From positions 1 to 63,360 of the forward strand of contig JAIRUZ010000016.1 in assembly GCA_031254115.1 (NCBI GenBank): DNA of 63,360 nt. The letters run 5' to 3'. A program made the position numbers and the translations under genes. This document shows positions 35,139 to 42,930 of the stretch, in pieces. The notes beneath the pieces are model-generated. The model did not search any database, was not told where the DNA came from, and saw nothing but the letters and a program-made list of their open reading frames with translations. The stretch is from Streptococcaceae bacterium. Its GTDB lineage: Bacteria; Bacillota; Bacilli; Lactobacillales; Streptococcaceae. How positions within the stretch are numbered: position 1 is the stretch's first letter; each line of letters starts with the position of its first letter.

Positions 35139-36038
35139 ATGAGTGATTTTTCATCTGAAGAAATGGCGTCTGTCAGCGAATCTGAGTTGGATTATAAATG
35201 GGCGGCGAATTCGGCGGCTGATGACGCGGCAGAATTGACAGAGGATGCGAAGCCTGTTTCTGTCAGCGCTGACAAAACGGCGGCTGACATGACAAGTTCA
35301 GTGACGGCATCTGTCAGCGCTGACAAGCAGCCAGAGCGGGCAAGTGTGCTTGGTATTTTGGCGATTGTGTTTGGTGGGCTGGGGCTGCTTCTGTTTTTTG
35401 CGCCGTTTTTCGGGTTGCTTTTGGCTGTTGTGGGGCTTGTGCTTGGCAGCATTGGGTTTATCAAAAATGCGCATAGGAAAAAAGTTCTGTCGCTTACAGG
35501 CTTCATCATTTCGGCGGTCGCGACGCTTGTCACGCTGCTTTTTACGCTTTTCTTTGTGTTTGCGATGGCGAGTTGGGGGAAATCAAGTACGACATCATCT
35601 TGGGGAACAAGCTCAAGCTCAGCGTATGCGAGCTCGTCGGATGACTCAGGCCTTTATTCGGGGGAATTGGGGGATTCGTCAAGTAGTAGTAGCGACAGCG
35701 CGTCCGATTCGACGCTGACAAGTGCAGAAGCGTTGAGTCAGATTTTGCAATCGGCACGGCTTCAACTGCCGTCAATGAAAGCAAAATATTCGGACACTTA
35801 CAGCAATATTGAAGCTTCGAGCGAGGGTGACAATACGCTGGTTTTCACGTACACGTATACAAATCAGGTGGATGCAGCGGCTGCCAAGGCAAAGATTGAT
35901 GCCAACGAAGGACTATTTCAAACGTCGGTGGTGTCAGATCTCACGCGCATGGAACTTAAAGGCGTAGTTAATCCGCAAGAAAAAGCGGTTTATAAGAACG
36001 CTGACGGAACAGTGATTACAACGCTTACGGCACAATAA
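35139..36038 (+). CDS. DUF4190-like membrane protein with a C-terminal DUF4854-like domain
   Basis: An acidic, low-complexity N-terminus (1-67) is followed by two to three tightly packed hydrophobic segments (about 70-140), the DUF4190 pattern. A serine-rich linker follows, and then an external domain (about 190-299: LPSMKAKYSDTYSNIEASSE, TLVFTYTYTNQVD) that resembles DUF4854. Two palindrome copies are read as SVSADK within the low-complexity head. Function unknown. First gene of an operon with two exported enzymes. Confidence 0.7.
   Translation: MSDFSSEEMASVSESELDYKWAANSAADDAAELTEDAKPVSVSADKTAADMTSSVTASVSADKQPERASVLGILAIVFGGLGLLLFFAPFFGLLLAVVGLVLGSIGFIKNAHRKKVLSLTGFIISAVATLVTLLFTLFFVFAMASWGKSSTTSSWGTSSSSAYASSSDDSGLYSGELGDSSSSSSDSASDSTLTSAEALSQILQSARLQLPSMKAKYSDTYSNIEASSEGDNTLVFTYTYTNQVDAAAAKAKIDANEGLFQTSVVSDLTRMELKGVVNPQEKAVYKNADGTVITTLTAQ
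35260..35274. repeat. Palindrome copy 6
   Basis: CTGTCAGCGCTGACA inside the DUF4190-like gene, read as SVSADK. Confidence 0.9.
35311..35325. repeat. Palindrome copy 7
   Basis: Second copy 51 bases after copy 6, in the same gene and frame (SVSADK). Confidence 0.9.
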
Positions 36039-36040
36039 GT

Positions 36041-36829
36041 ATGGTAGCAAAGAAAAAAATGGTTGTCAGCGCGCTTGCAGCGCTTGTCAGTTTTGGGCTT
36101 TTAGGTGCGGGTTATTTTGGGACGATGAAAAATGCCAGTTTTTCTGTGAACACGCAAGCAGCGAGCACGGAAGCGGCGGAAAATGAGGACAAAAAATTGC
36201 CTGGTGTGCCTAATTTTCGGATGGTGAGTTTTGAGGTGGCAAATAGTGCGACGCCAAGCGGCATCAGAGATGGTGTCATTTATCGCTCGGGACAACCTGA
36301 AAATACAGCGACGATGGCGGCTGCGCTCAAAAAATATATTTACATGCCAGGAAGTGTGGACATCAAAATAAACGCCAATACAGCTGAGTTTACTGACCCT
36401 GATTTTGGCGTGAAAGTGGCGTTTGATTCGCTGGTTGACCCAGGCGAGCCAGCAAATTGGGAAGCGGTTATGATCACAAATAAGGCAGGAAATTTTGCGC
36501 ATTTGAAAGATGCTTATTCGCAAATCGCGGATGCGCCGCGTGGTGCGCAGTTTTTGGTGCATTGTACGTCGGGTGCCTCGCGCACAGGTTTCTTTTTCTT
36601 TGCGCTTGAATGGCTGACCGGCGCTACAAAAGAGCAGATTCTTGCGGATTATGACACGACGCCCAATCATGAGAAATTTAATGCAGCCGTTCTTGCATCT
36701 ATGACGACGATAAAAAAGCATTGGGGTAGCATTGACGGATATTTCACAAAAGGGCTTGGGTTGACAGAAAAGCAGGTGCAAGCGTTGAAGCTTAATTTGG
36801 CAAATCCGATCACTGCTATCAAAAATTAA
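36041..36829 (+). CDS. Exported tyrosine/dual-specificity phosphatase
   Basis: A 262-residue protein with an N-terminal signal or anchor (basic KKKM, then residues 7-25 hydrophobic). FRMVSFEVAN, DGVIYRSGQ and the P-loop HCTSGASRTG place it in the secreted tyrosine-phosphatase-like group (Y_phosphatase3). The nucleophile is Cys175 and the phosphate-binding arginine Arg181. Exported members can act on phosphoproteins, phosphoinositides or phosphosugars. No clear ribosome-binding site is seen; it starts two bases after the previous stop, so coupling is likely. Confidence 0.8.
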   Translation: MVAKKKMVVSALAALVSFGLLGAGYFGTMKNASFSVNTQAASTEAAENEDKKLPGVPNFRMVSFEVANSATPSGIRDGVIYRSGQPENTATMAAALKKYIYMPGSVDIKINANTAEFTDPDFGVKVAFDSLVDPGEPANWEAVMITNKAGNFAHLKDAYSQIADAPRGAQFLVHCTSGASRTGFFFFALEWLTGATKEQILADYDTTPNHEKFNAAVLASMTTIKKHWGSIDGYFTKGLGLTEKQVQALKLNLANPITAIKN

Positions 36830-37719
36830 TGAGGTTTATTTTGTTTGTTGGAAAAAGTAGAAGAATCGCATGCGCTTTGATGATGTCACTCTTTGTATTG
36901 GGGGCATTTTCAGCTTGCCGCGCGACACAAGCAAAAAATACGAGCGTAAGCTCAAGTTCGGCGGGAACAAATGCTTCAATTTTCAAAGGGCTTGCAACAG
37001 TCGGAAGTTACAAAGATTCGTCTGTGTCGATTGACATTGCGACGGAGCGGCTTGATGCGAGCACGATTTGGCTGGCAGATGTGACGGTTTCAGAGCCAAG
37101 CGGCTTGAAAACGGCATTTGGCATGGGAACGTTTGGCAAAAACAGGAAGCAGCCGCTGTCAGAAATGGTAAAGTCAGCGGGCGCCATTTTTGCGATTAAC
37201 GGGGATTATTATGCGTATAGAGACGATGGTTTTGTGTTTAGAAATGGCGTGATGTACCGCGCGACGCCAAATACTGAGACAAAAGCGCTCGTGATGGACA
37301 AAGCGGGCGATTTGAGTGTGGTCAATCAAAGCAGCGCGTCCGCGCAGGATTTGCAAGCTGCGGGCGCGCTCAACGTTTGGAGTTTTGGCCCAACGCTTGT
37401 CGAAAATTCTGAAATCGCGATTGAAGGAAAAATGAGCGGCGCGCAAACGACAGATAGAAATCCGCGTACGGCAATCGGTCAGCTGGGCAAAAATCATTAT
37501 CTTTTTGTTGTGGCTGACGGCCGCACGCAAGCTGACAAAGGCTTGACATTTGCGCAGTTGGCAGATATTTTCAAAACGTATCATGCGACTATAGCCTACA
37601 ATCTTGATGGCGGGGGCAGCTCGGAGATGATTTTTAAAGGAAAAATTCTCAATCACGACTACGAAGTGGTAAGGACGGGCAAAGAGCGCCCGATTTCAGA
37701 TATGATTTATGTGAAATAA
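36829..37719 (+). CDS. Exported phosphodiester glycosidase (NAGPA-domain protein)
   Basis: NAGPA-type domains remove sugar residues from phosphodiester-linked glycans. The family blocks are AIFAINGDYY, RNPRTAIGQLGKNHYLFVVADGR and LDGGGSSEM. The N-terminus has a signal sequence ending in FSAC, a poor lipobox, so lipid anchoring is possible but unsure. The ATG overlaps the TAA of the phosphatase gene by one base. Its 3' end overlaps the oppositely oriented thiT by 24 bases. Confidence 0.82.
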   Translation: MRFILFVGKSRRIACALMMSLFVLGAFSACRATQAKNTSVSSSSAGTNASIFKGLATVGSYKDSSVSIDIATERLDASTIWLADVTVSEPSGLKTAFGMGTFGKNRKQPLSEMVKSAGAIFAINGDYYAYRDDGFVFRNGVMYRATPNTETKALVMDKAGDLSVVNQSSASAQDLQAAGALNVWSFGPTLVENSEIAIEGKMSGAQTTDRNPRTAIGQLGKNHYLFVVADGRTQADKGLTFAQLADIFKTYHATIAYNLDGGGSSEMIFKGKILNHDYEVVRTGKERPISDMIYVK

Positions 37720-38229
37720 GCGCGGGCTGACAGCTGACAAAATCACGAGCACGACAGCTGACAGAATGCCTGCCGGTACAATGTAGCTGGCATTGTAAAT
37801 CAGCGAATAAAGCCAGACAGGTGTGCCTTTTGGCGCGTAGCTGCCATAATAAATCACGCCTGACAGAAAATTTGACAGCAAACGCAGCGCAGAAGCTGCG
37901 AAAACGGCAACTGTCAGCGCTGACAGAGTTGATTTGCCGCGCCAAAAGCCTGCAACGCCGACTGACAGCATCGCCAAAATGTAATCAAGTAGCACTTGCA
38001 GCGGATTGAGGAAAAAGCCGCCAAAAATCAGCTGAATCAGACCGACAAATAGCCCTGTCAAAAGTCCTGCACGCAGACCACGCCTGAGCCCAATAAAAAT
38101 AATGGGCAGCATGACGAGCGTGACGCTGCCGCCTTGTGGCATATCAAATAATTTGAGGTGGTCAAAAACGGTAGCGAGTGCGGTCATGAGCGCGATTTCG
38201 GTCAATTCGCGTAGTGGAAAACGAGACAT
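37696..38229 (-). CDS. thiT: Thiamine ECF transporter substrate-binding subunit
   Basis: S-component of an ECF importer with about six membrane segments in 177 residues. The segments HLKLFDMPQGGSVTLVMLPI and GFFLNPLQVLLDYILA are characteristic of ThiT thiamine binders. It needs the shared EcfAAT module encoded elsewhere. ATG 38229 follows AAAGGAG and is preferred to one 33 bases upstream. A TPP riboswitch lies in its leader. A palindrome copy is read as LSALT, and the C-terminal region holds further GCTGACAG half-sites. Confidence 0.9.
   Translation of the reverse strand: MSRFPLRELTEIALMTALATVFDHLKLFDMPQGGSVTLVMLPIIFIGLRRGLRAGLLTGLFVGLIQLIFGGFFLNPLQVLLDYILAMLSVGVAGFWRGKSTLSALTVAVFAASALRLLSNFLSGVIYYGSYAPKGTPVWLYSLIYNASYIVPAGILSAVVLVILSAVSPRLFHINHI
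37725..37764. repeat. Cluster of CTGACAG half-sites
   Basis: GGCTGACAGCTGACAA and GACAGCTGACAG occur within 40 bases, partly in the thiT/glycosidase 3' region. They look like half-sites of the 14-mer palindrome. Confidence 0.55.
37911..37926. repeat. Palindrome copy 8, perfect 16-mer
   Basis: Inside thiT, read on the minus strand as LSALTV. Confidence 0.9.
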
Positions 38230-38272
38230 AAAAAACTCCTTTTGGGGAGCGAAAAAAGTCAAGTCAACATAA

Positions 38273-38338
38273 ATCCCAACGCAGGTATGAACCCGATCTG
38301 GTCAGATGGTATTTCTCAACCGCTTTCGCGATACCCAT
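38273..38338 (-). promoter_or_regulatory. TPP riboswitch of thiT
   Basis: On the minus strand GGGTATCGCG, TTGAGAAATACC, GATCGGGTTCATACC and GCGTTGGGA follow in the order of the THI element. Downstream, CTCC pairs with the GGAG of the thiT ribosome-binding site and a T run follows. Bound TPP would therefore lower expression by blocking translation or by ending transcription. Confidence 0.88.
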
Positions 38339-38356
38339 TTTATTTTTACTTAGTGG

Positions 38357-38531
38357 ATCTGTTTCATCCCCCCTGCTTTGCCCCTAAAGGAGAAAGTGAC
38401 CTGTAAGCTGCTAAAGCAGCAACAGTCTGCTTTTCGCCCAACTCGCTTTAGCGCTCGGCGCGCACGCCGAGTGAATGAACGCAAAGCTCGGTGGGTCTTC
38501 AAAAGCAAAATGGATGATGAAACAAGTCTAG
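38357..38531 (-). repeat. Repeated leader/MITE-like element, copy B
   Basis: On the minus strand it begins AGACTTGTTTCAT and ends ATGAAACAGATCC, like copy A, and shares the CTCGGC..GCCGAG hairpin and GCTAAAGCGAGTTGGGCGAA. It is about 58 bases longer because of an extra segment with its own TGCTGCTTTAGCAGC hairpin. It lies between the thiT promoter and the riboswitch, in the sense direction of thiT. Confidence 0.75.
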
Positions 38532-38558
38532 TGTAGCGCAAATGACTTGAAAATGCAA
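38530..38558 (-). promoter_or_regulatory. Candidate promoter of thiT
   Basis: TTGCAT and TACACT with a 17-base spacer on the minus strand. Transcription would start at the edge of repeat copy B. Confidence 0.5.
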
Positions 38559-38585
38559 ATTTGAAGTTTTCTGAAAACTTTTCGC

Positions 38586-38614
38586 TTGACAATGAAAAAA
38601 ATTTGGGTTACAAT
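38586..38614 (+). promoter_or_regulatory. Sigma-A promoter of metQNI
   Basis: TTGACA, 17 bases, TACAAT. Expected start near 38621. Confidence 0.85.
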
Positions 38615-38620
38615 AACTCT

Positions 38621-38925
38621 AAGATTTATTCATAACAAGATTGTCATTGAGTAAGTAGTCTGTTGGAACGGCACAGAGAGCGGCGTTGATTGAGAAGCCG
38701 TGCGTGTAAGATGGATGAAAATGGCTCGCGCGAGATCATTCTCTCGCAAGTGACTGGGCGCGTGAGCGCTCTCGGAGTGGTTTCCGTTATCAAACCTGGG
38801 TTTTGGCAAATTGTGCACGATTTGTCAGCACTTAGTGAGGTCTTTTTTGTTAGCATCAAAAGCAAAAGGACAAAGCAGAATGGTACCACGGCGCTGTCGT
38901 TTCTGAGAAGAAACGGCAGTTTTTT
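38621..38925 (+). promoter_or_regulatory. T-box riboswitch (methionine) upstream of metQNI
   Basis: AGAATGGTACCACGG (38876-38890) is the T-box sequence. The terminator stem CTGTCGTTTCT / AGAAACGGCAG with six T (38894-38925) follows. Several ATG triplets near 38711-38723 could be the methionine specifier in stem I; the folding was not computed. Uncharged tRNA-Met would switch on methionine import. Confidence 0.88.
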
Positions 38926-38963
38926 GTATTTATGGATAAATCAAATCAAAAGGAGAAATGATC

Positions 38964-39809
38964 ATGCAGAAAAAATCTATTTTAAAAGCACTTGGACTGG
39001 GCGCGCTTGCGCTTGTGGCGGCGGGAACGCTTGCAGCGTGCGGCTCAAAGTCGGGTGCGAGCAGCCACACCTACACGGTTGGCGTTGCGTCCGCGTCGCA
39101 AAAAGACATTTTTGAGAATTTGGTTGCGCCAGCTGTCAAAAAAGAGGGTATCACGCTGAAAGTGAAGCAATTTAGCGATTACACGCAGGAAAATCCGGCG
39201 ACACAAGACGGCTCGCTCGATCTGAACAGCTTTCAGCATATCGCGTTTTTGAATAATTGGAACAAGGAAAATAAGGGCTCGCTGGTTGAGGTCGGCTACA
39301 CGCTTATTTCGCCGTTTGGTTTGTATTCAGATAAAATCAAAGATTATAAGAACTTAAAAGACGGCGACACAGTCGGCGTACCAAATGACCCGACAAATGA
39401 AGGACGCGCACTGCAATTGCTCGATGCCATTGGCGTGATTCGCTTGAAGACGAATGCGCCCGACTCGCCGCAGCTCACGGACATCGCAAGCTACAACAAG
39501 AAAATCACGATTAAGCCGATTCAAGCCGATCAGCTCGCCGCAGCGTTGCCAGATCTCGCTGCCGCAACGATTAACACGAATTATGTGACGGATCAGCTGC
39601 ACACGACGCCTGAAAAATCTGCGATTTACATTGACACGGATCATTTATCAAAAGTCAGCACGATTTACAAAAATGTCATCGTTGTCAGCAGCAAAAACAA
39701 GGATAATGCCGATTTGAAGAAGATTATCACGGCGTATCAGACGGACGAAGTTGCAAAAGCGATTGAGAAAACAGGTGATTTGCCTGCGTGGGACGGCGCG
39801 AAAAAATAA
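38964..39809 (+). CDS. metQ: Methionine ABC transporter substrate-binding lipoprotein
   Basis: NLPA-family lipoprotein that captures methionine outside the membrane. A lipoprotein signal ends in TLAAC, with the acylated Cys near residue 24. The blocks QFSDYTQENPATQDGSLDLN and FQHIAFL match MetQ. ATG 38964 spaces 8 bases from AGGAG; ATG 38958 is too close. First gene of the T-box-controlled metQNI operon; the 281-residue length is normal. Confidence 0.9.
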   Translation: MQKKSILKALGLGALALVAAGTLAACGSKSGASSHTYTVGVASASQKDIFENLVAPAVKKEGITLKVKQFSDYTQENPATQDGSLDLNSFQHIAFLNNWNKENKGSLVEVGYTLISPFGLYSDKIKDYKNLKDGDTVGVPNDPTNEGRALQLLDAIGVIRLKTNAPDSPQLTDIASYNKKITIKPIQADQLAAALPDLAAATINTNYVTDQLHTTPEKSAIYIDTDHLSKVSTIYKNVIVVSSKNKDNADLKKIITAYQTDEVAKAIEKTGDLPAWDGAKK

Positions 39810-39828
39810 GAGAGGAATTGCTAGTTAA

Positions 39829-40869
39829 ATGATTGAATTAAATGAGCTTTCGGTGCGATTTGCGTCCAAAAAACGCCAAATTGTGGCAGTTGACAACGTC
39901 TCGCTGACAGTTGACGCGGGCGATATTTACGGCATCGTCGGTTATTCTGGTGCGGGCAAATCAACGCTCGTGCGCGTGATTAATTTGTTGCAGCGTCCAA
40001 CGGCTGGCAGCGTGCGCGTTGACGGAAAAGTGCTAACAGAGCTGTCAGCTCACGCATTGCGCGCAGAGCGCAAGAAAATTGGCATGATTTTTCAACATTT
40101 TAATCTGATGGAATCGCGGACAATCGCGGATAATGTCGCGTTTCCTCTGTCAGGGCTGACAGCTGACGAAAAGCGTAAAAAAGTAGACGAATTGCTTACG
40201 TTAGTCGGCATTTTGGACAAAAAAGATGCGTATCCTGCGCAATTATCCGGCGGCCAAAAGCAACGTGTCGCCATTGCCCGCGCGCTTGCAAATGAGCCCA
40301 AGGTCCTTTTGTGCGACGAAGCGACCTCGGCGCTTGACCCGAAAACGACGCTTGATGTGCTCGCACTTCTCAAAGAGCTGAATCAAAAACTCGGCATCAC
40401 GATTGTGCTTATCACGCACGAAATGCAAGTCGTCAAAGAAATTTGCAACAAAGTCGCTGTGATGCAGGACGGGCGCGTGATTGAGCGCGGCTCGACAGTT
40501 GAAATTTTCAGTAATCCGAAAGAAACGCTCACGCAGGATTTTATTCGCACGGCGACGCACATTGAGCAGGCCGAGGCGGCGGTTCTCGCAAATAATACAG
40601 GCGATTTGTATGAATTGTCGTTCAATGGCGAATCGACGTCAGCGCCGATTATCATTGAGCTTTACGAGCATTTCGGACTGACAGCGAGCATTATTTACGG
40701 CAATACAGAATACATACAGGGCGTTATGCTGGGCGTTTTGATTGTCAGCTTTGACAAAAAAATTCCGACAGCTGACGTGTCAAATTATCTCGCCGAACAG
40801 GCTGTCAGCTTGCGCAAACTCACGCGTCCGCAGCTGACAGCTGACAGAAAGGGGCTCTCACATGCTTGA
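39829..40869 (+). CDS. metN: Methionine ABC transporter ATP-binding protein
   Basis: ATPase of the methionine importer. GYSGAGKST is Walker [16 protein letters not shown] the signature and [13 protein letters not shown] Walker B. The C-terminal 90 residues form the NIL (ACT-like) domain that binds methionine and inhibits transport. Its end overlaps metI by 8 bases. The final codons contain tandem CAGCTGACAG half-sites. Confidence 0.95.
   Translation: MIELNELSVRFASKKRQIVAVDNVSLTVDAGDIYGIVGYSGAGKSTLVRVINLLQRPTAGSVRVDGKVLTELSAHALRAERKKIGMIFQHFNLMESRTIADNVAFPLSGLTADEKRKKVDELLTLVGILDKKDAYPAQLSGGQKQRVAIARALANEPKVLLCDEATSALDPKTTLDVLALLKELNQKLGITIVLITHEMQVVKEICNKVAVMQDGRVIERGSTVEIFSNPKETLTQDFIRTATHIEQAEAAVLANNTGDLYELSFNGESTSAPIIIELYEHFGLTASIIYGNTEYIQGVMLGVLIVSFDKKIPTADVSNYLAEQAVSLRKLTRPQLTADRKGLSHA
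40831..40847. repeat. Tandem half-sites CAGCTGACAGCTGACAG
   Basis: Two overlapping GCTGACAG units at the 3' end of metN, encoding QLTADR. They resemble half of the palindrome. Confidence 0.55.
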
Positions 40870-41554
40870 TTGGATCAATCACACATTTCCAAACGCGGCG
40901 CAGCAATGGCCGGATTTTTGGACGGCGACGCTTGAAACGCTTGAAATGACAGTCATTGCGGCGATTATCGCGGGCATTGTTGGCATTCTTATTGGCATTG
41001 CGCTGCTGCTCACGGGAGACGAAGGGCTCACGCCGAACAAAATCGTCTATGTTCTTTTGGACAAGATTGTTGACATTGGCCGCTCCATTCCGTTCATCAT
41101 CTTGCTTGCAGTTATCATGCCGTTTACGCGGCTTTTGGTCGGCACATCGATTGGCACGACTGCAGTTACGGTCCCGATTGTCATTGGCACGATTCCATTT
41201 TTCGCTCGTCAGGTTCAAAATGTTCTCCTAGAAGTCAGTCCGGGCGTCATCGAAGCCGCCGAAGCCATGGGCACAAGCAATCTCGACATTATTTTTCGCG
41301 TCTATCTCAAAGAAGGCTTGGTGTCGCTTTTGCGTGCGGGGAATTTTACGGTCATTAACCTGATTGGACTGACGGCAATGGCGGGCATTGTCGGCGGTGG
41401 TGGTCTGGGAAATATGGCCGTGCAGCAAGGCTATCAGCGCGGTGCGACCGACGTGACGCTTTTGTCGCTGATATTTACACTTGTCATCGTCTTTGTCACG
41501 CAGCTTTTAGGAAATCTTGCGATTCGTTTGGTAACGCGCGGTCGAAAATTGTAA
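40862..41554 (+). CDS. metI: Methionine ABC transporter permease
   Basis: Membrane subunit of the importer with about five to six helices in 230 residues. The [21 protein letters not shown] segment is the EAA loop that contacts MetN, and [16 protein letters not shown] is typical of MetI. Translation overlaps the metN end, so the operon is tightly coupled. Confidence 0.95.
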   Translation: MLDWINHTFPNAAQQWPDFWTATLETLEMTVIAAIIAGIVGILIGIALLLTGDEGLTPNKIVYVLLDKIVDIGRSIPFIILLAVIMPFTRLLVGTSIGTTAVTVPIVIGTIPFFARQVQNVLLEVSPGVIEAAEAMGTSNLDIIFRVYLKEGLVSLLRAGNFTVINLIGLTAMAGIVGGGGLGNMAVQQGYQRGATDVTLLSLIFTLVIVFVTQLLGNLAIRLVTRGRKL

Positions 41555-41575
41555 AGGCTTTGTAAAGGGGAAGTG

Positions 41576-41716
41576 ATGACACACGCGCATTTTGAGTCTA
41601 TTAAAAGTCGCCCATATAAAACAGCCCAGACAAAATCTGGTCTGGAAAATAAAAGACCATTCGGTTCGCTGAAAAGCGAAATTCGGACAGAAGCCGAGAA
41701 AGCGTATGACGTGTAA
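41576..41716 (+). CDS. Possible 46-residue protein downstream of metI
   Basis: ATG 41576 follows AAAGGGGAAGTG, a strong ribosome-binding site, 21 bases after metI. The product is hydrophilic and basic with no membrane segment, and I recognise no family. It could be the last member of the metQNI operon or a chance frame. It ends 22 bases before the antisense RNA promoter. Confidence 0.35.
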   Translation: MTHAHFESIKSRPYKTAQTKSGLENKRPFGSLKSEIRTEAEKAYDV

Positions 41717-41737
41717 TTTTTGATAGACGGCTTGAGA

Positions 41738-41766
41738 TTGTAATTTGTCTGATAAAGTGTTATACT
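41738..41766 (+). promoter_or_regulatory. Promoter of the putative antitoxin RNA
   Basis: TTGTAA, 17 bases, TATACT, with an added TG one base before the -10 box. Confidence 0.7.
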
Positions 41767-41772
41767 AGCCCT

Positions 41773-41869
41773 ATCAAAGAGAAAAGGAAAAAGACGAGCT
41801 AGCCGGCTCGTCCCTGTCAAAAATCTCTGGTGATGTGGGTTAGCTTAATCTTTACGATTAAGCTTTTTT
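41773..41869 (+). ncRNA. Putative antisense antitoxin RNA
   Basis: A transcript of about 97 bases is delimited by a good promoter and the terminator GCTTAATC / GATTAAGC with six T (41843-41869). It has no convincing reading frame. It would be complementary to the 3' part of the oppositely oriented small hydrophobic gene, including its stop codon, over about 85 bases. That is the layout of type I antitoxins such as RatA or SR4. Confidence 0.65.
41782..41812 (-). terminator. Terminator of the putative toxin mRNA
   Basis: On the minus strand GACGAGC pairs with GCTCGTC around a 6-base loop and TTTTTCCTTTT follows. On the plus strand the same stem would be an internal hairpin of the antisense RNA. 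Confidence 0.65.
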
Positions 41870-41970
41870 AGTTCCACAAGGATTGAGACGATTTCAACAA
41901 CGAGTTGAATCGATTCAATCACCAGCAGCACTAATGTCACCTGCATCACCTTTCCGAGAGTGCCATTCAT
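41845..41970 (-). CDS. Small hydrophobic membrane peptide, putative type I toxin
   Basis: A 41-residue peptide with one hydrophobic segment (about residues 8-32, including VTLVLLVIES) and the basic tail KKLNRKD, the plan shared by TxpA-, BsrG- and Fst-like membrane toxins. A very strong ribosome-binding site (GGGAGGAGG) precedes the ATG by 7 bases, and TATAAT lies at 41992-41997. Its 3' end is covered by a convergent small RNA. I cannot match it to a named family, so the toxin role is inferred from size, composition and layout. Confidence 0.65.
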   Translation of the reverse strand: MNGTLGKVMQVTLVLLVIESIQLVVEIVSILVELKKLNRKD

Positions 41971-41991
41971 CTGTGAACCTCCTCCCATTTG

Positions 41992-41997
41992 ATTATA
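41992..41997 (-). promoter_or_regulatory. -10 box of the putative toxin gene
   Basis: TATAAT on the minus strand; the -35 region is weak. A GTGATATCAC palindrome lies about 14 bases upstream and could be a protein-binding site. Confidence 0.55.
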
Positions 41998-42147
41998 AAA
42001 TCGTGTGTGGAGTGATATCACCACTGAATTTTGACAGAGGGAAATTTTTTCCCATACCTTAATATGCGTAAAAAAAGTGGATTTGTAACGGGAAAATCAC
42101 TCTTATTTTTTTGATTCAATTTGTTCGCTGCAAAAATGTCTAATTTT

Positions 42148-42156
42148 TGGTAAAAT
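42148..42156 (+). promoter_or_regulatory. Extended -10 promoter of gpmA
   Basis: TGG-TAAAAT, with a leader of about 24 bases containing AATGGAGA. Confidence 0.55.
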
Positions 42157-42186
42157 TAACGCAATAGAAAGAAATGGAGAATTTCA

Positions 42187-42882
42187 ATGGTGAAATTAGT
42201 TTTTGCGCGTCACGGGGAGTCTGAATGGAATCTTGCCAATCAGTTTACAGGTTGGGCAGATGTTGATTTGTCTGAAAAGGGCAAGCAGCAGGCAATTGAT
42301 GCGGGTAAACTCGTAAAAGAAGCGGGAATTGAGTTTGATATTGCTTACACAAGCGTGTTGACACGTGCTATCAAGACGACCAATTACGTGCTTGAATACA
42401 GTGATCAGCTTTGGGTGCCGACGGTGAAGTCTTGGCGTTTGAATGAGCGTCATTATGGTGGGCTGACAGGGCTTAACAAGGCTGACAGCGCGGCGAAATT
42501 TGGTGATGAGCAGGTGCACATTTGGCGTCGTTCGTATGACACATTGCCGCCGCTGATGGACGTAAATGATCCGCATTCTGCGCATGCAGACCGTCGTTAC
42601 GCAGATTTGGAAGACAGCATGATTCCAGATGCTGAAAATCTGAAATTGACGCTTGAACGCGCATTGCCATTCTGGGAAGATCAGATTGCGCCAGCTTTGA
42701 AAGATGGCAAAAATGCCTTTGTTGGTGCGCACGGCAATTCAATTCGCGCGCTTGTGAAGCACATTGAAAAGCTGTCAGACGACGATATTATGGGCGTTGA
42801 GATTCCAAACTTCCCGCCGCTTGTGTACGAATTTGACGACAAGCTGAACGTGACAAAAAAATATTATCTTGAAGAAAAATGA
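42187..42882 (+). CDS. gpmA: 2,3-bisphosphoglycerate-dependent phosphoglycerate mutase
   Basis: Glycolytic interconversion of 3- and 2-phosphoglycerate. RHGESEWN gives the phosphorylated His9; [14 protein letters not shown] and [13 protein letters not shown] carry the other active-site residues. The length of 231 is normal. It has its own promoter and terminator and precedes pbp2b, as in many streptococci. Confidence 0.97.
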   Translation: MVKLVFARHGESEWNLANQFTGWADVDLSEKGKQQAIDAGKLVKEAGIEFDIAYTSVLTRAIKTTNYVLEYSDQLWVPTVKSWRLNERHYGGLTGLNKADSAAKFGDEQVHIWRRSYDTLPPLMDVNDPHSAHADRRYADLEDSMIPDAENLKLTLERALPFWEDQIAPALKDGKNAFVGAHGNSIRALVKHIEKLSDDDIMGVEIPNFPPLVYEFDDKLNVTKKYYLEEK

Positions 42883-42892
42883 TTTGTAAAAG

Positions 42893-42914
42893 TCCGCTGA
42901 AAAGCGGATTTTTT
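42893..42914 (+). terminator. Terminator after gpmA, fused to the pbp2b promoter
   Basis: TCCGCT-GAAA-AGCGGA followed by six T; the pbp2b -10 box starts three bases later. Confidence 0.8.
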
Positions 42915-42922
42915 GGTATAAT
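42914..42922 (+). promoter_or_regulatory. Extended -10 promoter of pbp2b
   Basis: TGG-TATAAT. It ends 8 bases before the ATG; leaderless arrangement. Confidence 0.7.
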
Positions 42923-42930
42923 TAGGAAAT

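Noticed and set aside
35139-36038. Serine-rich protein as substrate of the accessory Sec system
   Set aside because: The serine-rich part is a short linker, the protein has internal membrane helices, and there is no long repeat domain or LPXTG signal.
38690-39115. 141-codon plus-strand frame over the metQ leader
   Set aside because: It covers the T-box leader and runs into metQ in another frame; the RNA element explains this stretch.
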